Positions 6,360 through 9,870 of a DNA stretch of 9,870 bases are shown here, piece after piece. The stretch is taken from the NCBI GenBank assembly GCA_003135575.1, contig PLCG01000071.1:3972-13841 (forward strand), given 5' to 3'. Under the pieces are notes generated by a model. That model was not told the origin of the DNA. It did not search any database and was given only the letters and a program-made list of their open reading frames with translations. A program made the translations under genes and the position numbers. Position 1 is the stretch's first letter; each line of letters begins with the position of its first letter. Origin of the DNA: Nitrososphaerota archaeon. Its GTDB lineage: Archaea > Thermoproteota > Nitrososphaeria > Nitrososphaerales > Gagatemarchaeaceae.

Positions 6360-7316
6360 TTAAACCTTCTCGGATGCGGTGTTGTATATGGCGGGCGCGC
6401 TGGCGTAGGACAGCCAAGGCTCGTATTTCGCCGTCTTGCCGTGGATGGCGTTCATGTAGGCGTCCTGGATCTTGCGCGTGATCGGGAAGGTCCCGTTCCC
6501 TATCATCCGGTTGTCCACCTCCCTGATGGGCGTCACGTTCGCCGCGGTCCCGCAGAGGAAGAGCTCGTCGGCCGCGAAGACGTCCTCGCGGATGAAATCC
6601 TCCTCCTTGAACGGGATGCCGTTGTCCTTTGCTATCTGGATCACAGAGTCCCTCGTTATGCCTTCGAGGACTCCCGCAGACTTTGTGGGCGTCGACAGGA
6701 CCCCGTCCTTGATGCGGAAGATGTTCTCTCCCGATCCCTCGGCCACTAGGCCGTTCGTGGTGAGCAGTATCGCCTCGTCGAAGCCGGCTGAGAGCGCGTC
6801 CATCTTTGCAAGGATGGAGTTGGCGTAGTTCGCGGAGCACTTTGCGTGCGGCGGCATCGTCCTCGGGTCAATCCTCGACCAGCTCGAGATCGTGCAGCGT
6901 ATCCCCTTCTCCATGCCCTCGTTGCCCAGGTAGGCGCCCCATTCCCACGCCGCAATGGCGCCCGAGATCTTGTTCTTCAGCGGGTTCACCCCCATCTCCC
7001 CGTAGGAGCTGAAGACGATCGGGCGGATGTAGCAGTCGTTGAGGCCGTTGACCTTTACGAGTTCGAGGCAGCCCTGGACGAGCTCGTCCTCTGTGAAGGG
7101 CATCTTCATCCTGTAGACCTTTGTGCCGTTCATGAGGCGCTTGATGTGCTCCCTGAGGCGGAAGATTGCCGGGCCTTTGGGTGTCGAGTTTGCCCTGATG
7201 CCCTCGAAGATCGCGTAGCCGTAGTGTAGCGCGTGCGTGAGTACGTGAACGTTTGCCTCCTCCCAGGGCACGAAGGCCCCGTCAAACCAAATCTTCTTCG
7301 TGGGCTGCAACGTCAT
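6360..7316 (-). CDS. ilvE: Branched-chain amino acid aminotransferase
   Basis: A 318-residue fold-type IV PLP aminotransferase that exchanges amino groups between glutamate and leucine, isoleucine or valine; here it would make leucine from 2-oxoisocaproate. The N-terminus carries the family pattern I-W-F-D-G-A-F-V-P-W (9-18) and L-H-Y-G-Y-A-I-F-E-G-I-R (30-41). The PLP Schiff-base lysine is Lys159 in H-A-K-C-S-A-N-Y, and Glu193 in V-A-E-G-S-G-E-N-I-F (191-200) contacts the pyridine nitrogen. Both positions match those of the E. coli IlvE active site. L-C-G-T-A-A-N-V-T-P-I (256-266) is the conserved phosphate/substrate loop. D-amino acid aminotransferase and aminodeoxychorismate lyase share the fold but fit the length and context less well. 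The start is ATG at 7316. It lies 47 bases after the leuB stop with no well-placed TATA box, so read-through from leuCDB is likely. Confidence 0.93.
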   Translation of the reverse strand: MTLQPTKKIWFDGAFVPWEEANVHVLTHALHYGYAIFEGIRANSTPKGPAIFRLREHIKRLMNGTKVYRMKMPFTEDELVQGCLELVKVNGLNDCYIRPIVFSSYGEMGVNPLKNKISGAIAAWEWGAYLGNEGMEKGIRCTISSWSRIDPRTMPPHAKCSANYANSILAKMDALSAGFDEAILLTTNGLVAEGSGENIFRIKDGVLSTPTKSAGVLEGITRDSVIQIAKDNGIPFKEEDFIREDVFAADELFLCGTAANVTPIREVDNRMIGNGTFPITRKIQDAYMNAIHGKTAKYEPWLSYASAPAIYNTASEKV

Positions 7317-7363
7317 ATTCTCTAATTACGCTCGAAGACGACCTCATTGTCCCTACTTGGCTA

Positions 7364-8413
7364 TTAGCTTATCGCCGTTGCGACGGCCTTTGCGACCTGC
7401 ATTGTGGTAGCCTTCCCGCCCAGGTCGGGCGTCCTCGTGCCGGCCTCGAGAACATGATTCACTGCGGCGCGGATTGCTGAGGCCGCCTCTGAGCAAGCCT
7501 CATCCTTCTTCGTCTTCGATAGCCAGTCCAGCATCATGGCGACGGTGAGGATCATCGCAATGGGGTTAGCGATGCCCCTCCCCGCGATGTCGGGGGCGGC
7601 TCCGTGCACCGGCTCGAAGAGTGCAAAGTCCGCCCCGATGTTTGCCGATGGCGTCATCCCCAGCCCGCCGACGAGCTGGGCCGCCTCGTCGGAGAGGATG
7701 TCCCCGTAGAGGTTCGTAGTGACTATCACGTCGAAGGAGAGCGGGTCGCGGATGAGGTTCATCGCGGCGGAGTCGACAAGCATCTCGCCGAACGAGACCT
7801 TGGGATGAGACTTTGAAACCTCCCTGCAAACCTGCGCAAACAGGCCGTCGCTCTTCCTGAGCACGTTGGACTTGTGGACCGCGAGCACCTTGCGCCCTTC
7901 GCCCCTCTGCTCGGCGAGCTCGAACGCGTACTTGGCGATCCTCTCGGAGGCGGACCGCGTGATTGTCCTCAGCGCGACGACGCCCCCGTCGAACTCGAAC
8001 TCCTGCCCCTTGTAGAGGTCTTCGGTGTTCTCCCTCACGATGACCATATCGATGCCAGGTTTCAGAGAAGGCACGTTGGGGAGGCTCTTCGCAGGCCTGA
8101 TGTTCGCGTAGAGGTCGAGCATCTGCCGCAGTTTCACTATCACGTCAGCTGCCGTCTCGCCGACCGGACCTTTGAGGCACGCGTCGGATTCGCGGATCGT
8201 CTTGATGGACGACTCCGGGAGCGCTACGCCCGTCCTCTTCTTGCAGTTGTCGCCCGCCGGCGCTTGGTTGATCGAGAAGCTCAGTCCGAGCTTCTCTTGC
8301 AGGGCGTCGATGACGACCAGCGAGGCCTTGGAGATCTCAGGGCCTACGCCGTCCCCTTCTATGAGCGCGATAGAGTATTGCGTGGCCTTTGAAGTGCGCC
8401 GCTGTCGTGCCAA
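7364..8413 (-). CDS. leuB: 3-isopropylmalate dehydrogenase, archaeal type
   Basis: A 349-residue beta-decarboxylating dehydrogenase that oxidises and decarboxylates 3-isopropylmalate to 2-oxoisocaproate. Visible are I-E-G-D-G-V-G-P-E (18-26), substrate arginines in V-K-L-R-Q-M-L-D-L-Y-A-N-I-R-P (93-107), R-E-N-T-E-D-L-Y-K-G (127-136), Lys181 in V-H-K-S-N-V, metal-binding aspartates at D214, D238 and D242, and the family signature N-L-Y-G-D-I-L-S-D-E (234-243). H-G-A-A-P-D-I-A-G (270-278) has Asp where NADP+ isocitrate dehydrogenases have Lys, indicating NAD+. The R-E-N-T-E-D-L-Y-K-G loop differs from the R-E-L-T-G-G of bacterial LeuB but matches my recollection of Sulfolobus isopropylmalate dehydrogenase. 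Homoisocitrate or isocitrate dehydrogenase is the alternative; the leuC-leuD-ilvE context favours LeuB. The start is TTG at 8413, 3 bases after the leuD stop; no ATG or GTG precedes the first conserved strand. Confidence 0.88.
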   Translation of the reverse strand: MARQRRTSKATQYSIALIEGDGVGPEISKASLVVIDALQEKLGLSFSINQAPAGDNCKKRTGVALPESSIKTIRESDACLKGPVGETAADVIVKLRQMLDLYANIRPAKSLPNVPSLKPGIDMVIVRENTEDLYKGQEFEFDGGVVALRTITRSASERIAKYAFELAEQRGEGRKVLAVHKSNVLRKSDGLFAQVCREVSKSHPKVSFGEMLVDSAAMNLIRDPLSFDVIVTTNLYGDILSDEAAQLVGGLGMTPSANIGADFALFEPVHGAAPDIAGRGIANPIAMILTVAMMLDWLSKTKKDEACSEAASAIRAAVNHVLEAGTRTPDLGGKATTMQVAKAVATAIS

Positions 8414-8416
8414 CTT

Positions 8417-8947
8417 CTACGAGTTCCCAATCGGCGCTGTTTTTAGCTTCTGCCGGAGCCTTTCCCTGACAAAGCCAAGGAAGCCGCCCTTCTTCATCAG
8501 CTCTATAACCGCGTCGGTCGCGATGATGGGATACTCGCTTCCCGCAGTGAGGTCCTTCAGGGTCTTTCCGTCGAGGTCGACGACCAGCTCGTCACCGACC
8601 GCGATCTTGCTCGTGTCGTTGACTTGGATGGGCAGTAGGCCGTTGTTTAGGCAGTTGCGGTAGAAGATGTCAGGGAAGCTCTGGGCGACCACGGCCACCA
8701 CGTTGTTGTACTTGATCGCGTAGACAGCCTGCTCCCTCGAGCTGCCGCAGCCGAAGTTGTTCGAGGCCACGACGATGCTCTCCTTGTTCGCCCTGCAGGC
8801 AGGCCCGAAGGAGGGGTCGTATCCCTCGAACGCGTGGTCCGCGAAGAACTGTTTGTCCCAGCTCTCCTGAAGCAAAAAGGCGGGGATGATGTAATCGGTG
8901 TTGATGTCGTCGCCGAACTTCTTTGCGACCTTGCCCCTCATCTGCAT
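8417..8947 (-). CDS. leuD: 3-isopropylmalate dehydratase (isomerase), small subunit
   Basis: A 176-residue swivel-domain subunit that pairs with LeuC to interconvert 2- and 3-isopropylmalate. Recognised by G-D-D-I-N-T-D-Y-I-I-P (12-22), the active-site N-F-G-C-G-S-S-R-E-Q-A (64-74), whose Ser/Arg bind substrate, and S-F-P-D-I-F-Y-R-N-C-L-N-N-G (89-102). Separate small subunits of this length are usual in archaea. The loop after N-T-D-Y-I-I-P reads A-F-L-L-Q, with no arginine. That favours isopropylmalate over homoaconitate, for which a Y-L-R-T loop is described. The start is ATG at 8947, 2 bases after the leuC stop. A second ATG at 8941 would give M-R-G-K-V, closer to related N-termini, and cannot be excluded. 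leuB follows after 3 bases, so leuC-leuD-leuB are surely one transcript. Confidence 0.9.
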   Translation of the reverse strand: MQMRGKVAKKFGDDINTDYIIPAFLLQESWDKQFFADHAFEGYDPSFGPACRANKESIVVASNNFGCGSSREQAVYAIKYNNVVAVVAQSFPDIFYRNCLNNGLLPIQVNDTSKIAVGDELVVDLDGKTLKDLTAGSEYPIIATDAVIELMKKGGFLGFVRERLRQKLKTAPIGNS

Positions 8948-8949
8948 CT

Positions 8950-9870
8950 CTAATTCTCACCTGCGGGCAGGTACTTCCGGGGGTCTGCCACCCTTCCCTC
9001 GATGGCGGTCGCTGCGGCGACCGCGGGAGATCCCAGGTAGATGAAGGCCTCAGGCGAGCCCATCCTCCCCTTGTAGTTGCGGTTGCTCGTGCTAAGGCAG
9101 CGGTCGCCGGGGGCGAGGATGCCCATGTGCTTGCCGAAGCAGGGCCCGCAGTTCGAGGACTCGATGTTCGCGCCGGCGTCCGCGAATATCTTCAGGAGGC
9201 CGTTGTCCATGGCCCAGTTGTAGACGCGCCTGCTCGCCGGGATGACGAGGAGGTTGGTGTTGGGGCTGACCTTCCTCCCCTTGAGTATCTTGGCGGCGAT
9301 GGTGAGGTCGGCCTCGCGCGCGTTCGCGCACGAGCCGAGGAAGACGGTGTCGATGTGGTCGCTCACCTGGCTGACCGGCTTTGCGTTCGCCGGCGAGTGG
9401 GGGAGTGAGACTGTGGGCTCGACGGTCGAGGCGTCCACGTCGACCGACCTCGAGTAGCTCGCGTCGGGGTCGCTCTTCGCGAACATCCCGCTGATCTCGT
9501 CCGTCATCGTCATGTTCCTCCGAGCAAGGGCCTCGTTGACGTAGGCGAGGGTCTTGGCGTCAGGGTTGATGATTGCGGTCCTCGCGCTCATCTCGACGGA
9601 TAGGTTGCAGATCGTGAACCTTCCCTCCATGTCCAGGGAGTCGATGGTCGGCCCGCCGTACTCGGCGACGCGCTTGGACGCGCCACCCTCCCCCATCGTA
9701 CCCAGGACGTGCAAGACCAGGTCCTTCGCGTAGACTCCCCTCTGGAACTTTCCGCTGACGTTGAACTTTATCGACTCTGGGACGGTGAACGAGTAGAGCT
9801 CGCCCGTCGCGAGGAGGTTCTCTCCCTCCGTAGTGCCGATGCCGAACGCGAGCGCCCCGAACGCGCCATG
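8950..9870 (-). CDS. leuC: 3-isopropylmalate dehydratase, large subunit (N-terminus outside window)
   Basis: The frame runs to the last base of the window, giving 306 C-terminal residues; a full LeuC is about 420, so roughly 110 are missing. The visible N-terminal edge reads H-G-A-F-G-A-L-A-F-G-I-G-T-T-E, the aconitase-fold region just after the conserved His-Thr. The three 4Fe-4S cysteines are present: L-G-S-C-A-N (Cys codon 9328-9330) and N-C-G-P-C-F-G (Cys codons 9148-9150 and 9139-9141). S-N-R-N-Y-K-G-R-M-G (near 9054-9085) is the substrate-binding arginine motif. With LeuD it forms the iron-sulfur isomerase of leucine synthesis. The paralogous homoaconitase large subunit is the main alternative; leuB and ilvE downstream support LeuC. 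A TTG at 9714 is internal, since conserved sequence continues upstream of it. The stop is 2 bases from leuD. Confidence 0.92.
   Translation of the reverse strand, partial: HGAFGALAFGIGTTEGENLLATGELYSFTVPESIKFNVSGKFQRGVYAKDLVLHVLGTMGEGGASKRVAEYGGPTIDSLDMEGRFTICNLSVEMSARTAIINPDAKTLAYVNEALARRNMTMTDEISGMFAKSDPDASYSRSVDVDASTVEPTVSLPHSPANAKPVSQVSDHIDTVFLGSCANAREADLTIAAKILKGRKVSPNTNLLVIPASRRVYNWAMDNGLLKIFADAGANIESSNCGPCFGKHMGILAPGDRCLSTSNRNYKGRMGSPEAFIYLGSPAVAAATAIEGRVADPRKYLPAGEN

Noticed and set aside
7364..8413. Isocitrate or homoisocitrate dehydrogenase reading of leuB
   Set aside because: The R-E-N-T-E-D-L-Y-K-G loop resembles those enzymes, but it is also found in archaeal isopropylmalate dehydrogenases. 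The gene is embedded between leuD and ilvE.
7874..8663. Long plus-strand open frames opposite leuB and leuD
   Set aside because: Both strands are open because of codon composition; only the minus strand shows conserved motifs.
8417..9870. LysT/LysU (homoaconitase) reading of the isomerase subunits
   Set aside because: The small-subunit loop lacks the arginine, and leuB and ilvE follow directly. No lysine-pathway gene is visible.

Overview
This window looks like ordinary chromosome of a moderately GC-rich archaeon. Three things point to Archaea: AT-rich TATA-like boxes about 25-31 bases before start codons instead of clear Shine-Dalgarno sites, an archaeal-type 3-isopropylmalate dehydrogenase carrying R-E-N-T-E-D-L-Y-K-G, and a PF02598-type SPOUT methyltransferase. 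The membrane-anchored winged-helix protein fits Thermoproteota (Nitrososphaeria- or Bathyarchaeia-like), but I cannot place the lineage firmly.

Layout: (1) Positions 1-540 hold the 3' part of a TnpB (IS605 OrfB) nuclease gene, cut by the window start, followed by a strong hairpin that probably marks the element's right end and the 3' part of its omega RNA. (2) A minus-strand SPOUT RNA methyltransferase gene (618-1463) diverges, across a 68-base promoter region, from a plus-strand pair (1532-2649). The pair encodes a membrane-anchored winged-helix regulator and a Ser/Thr-rich protein with a membrane segment at each end. (3) From 2661 to the window end everything is on the minus strand. In order of transcription the genes are leuC (cut by the window end), leuD, leuB, a branched-chain aminotransferase (ilvE), dihydrolipoamide dehydrogenase (lpd), octanoyltransferase (lipB) and an aldehyde dehydrogenase of the pyrroline-5-carboxylate dehydrogenase type.

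Functionally, LeuCD isomerise 2-isopropylmalate, LeuB oxidises and decarboxylates it to 2-oxoisocaproate, and IlvE transaminates that to leucine. LeuA, the committing enzyme, is not in the window. Lpd and LipB belong to lipoate-dependent 2-oxoacid dehydrogenase or glycine-cleavage chemistry, and their genes overlap by 4 bases. leuC-leuD-leuB are spaced by only 2-3 bases. Several genes start with TTG or GTG. The window is mainly core metabolism. The less ordinary points are the omega-RNA-like hairpin, the uncharacterised regulator/membrane-protein pair, and a LipB route in a likely archaeon.
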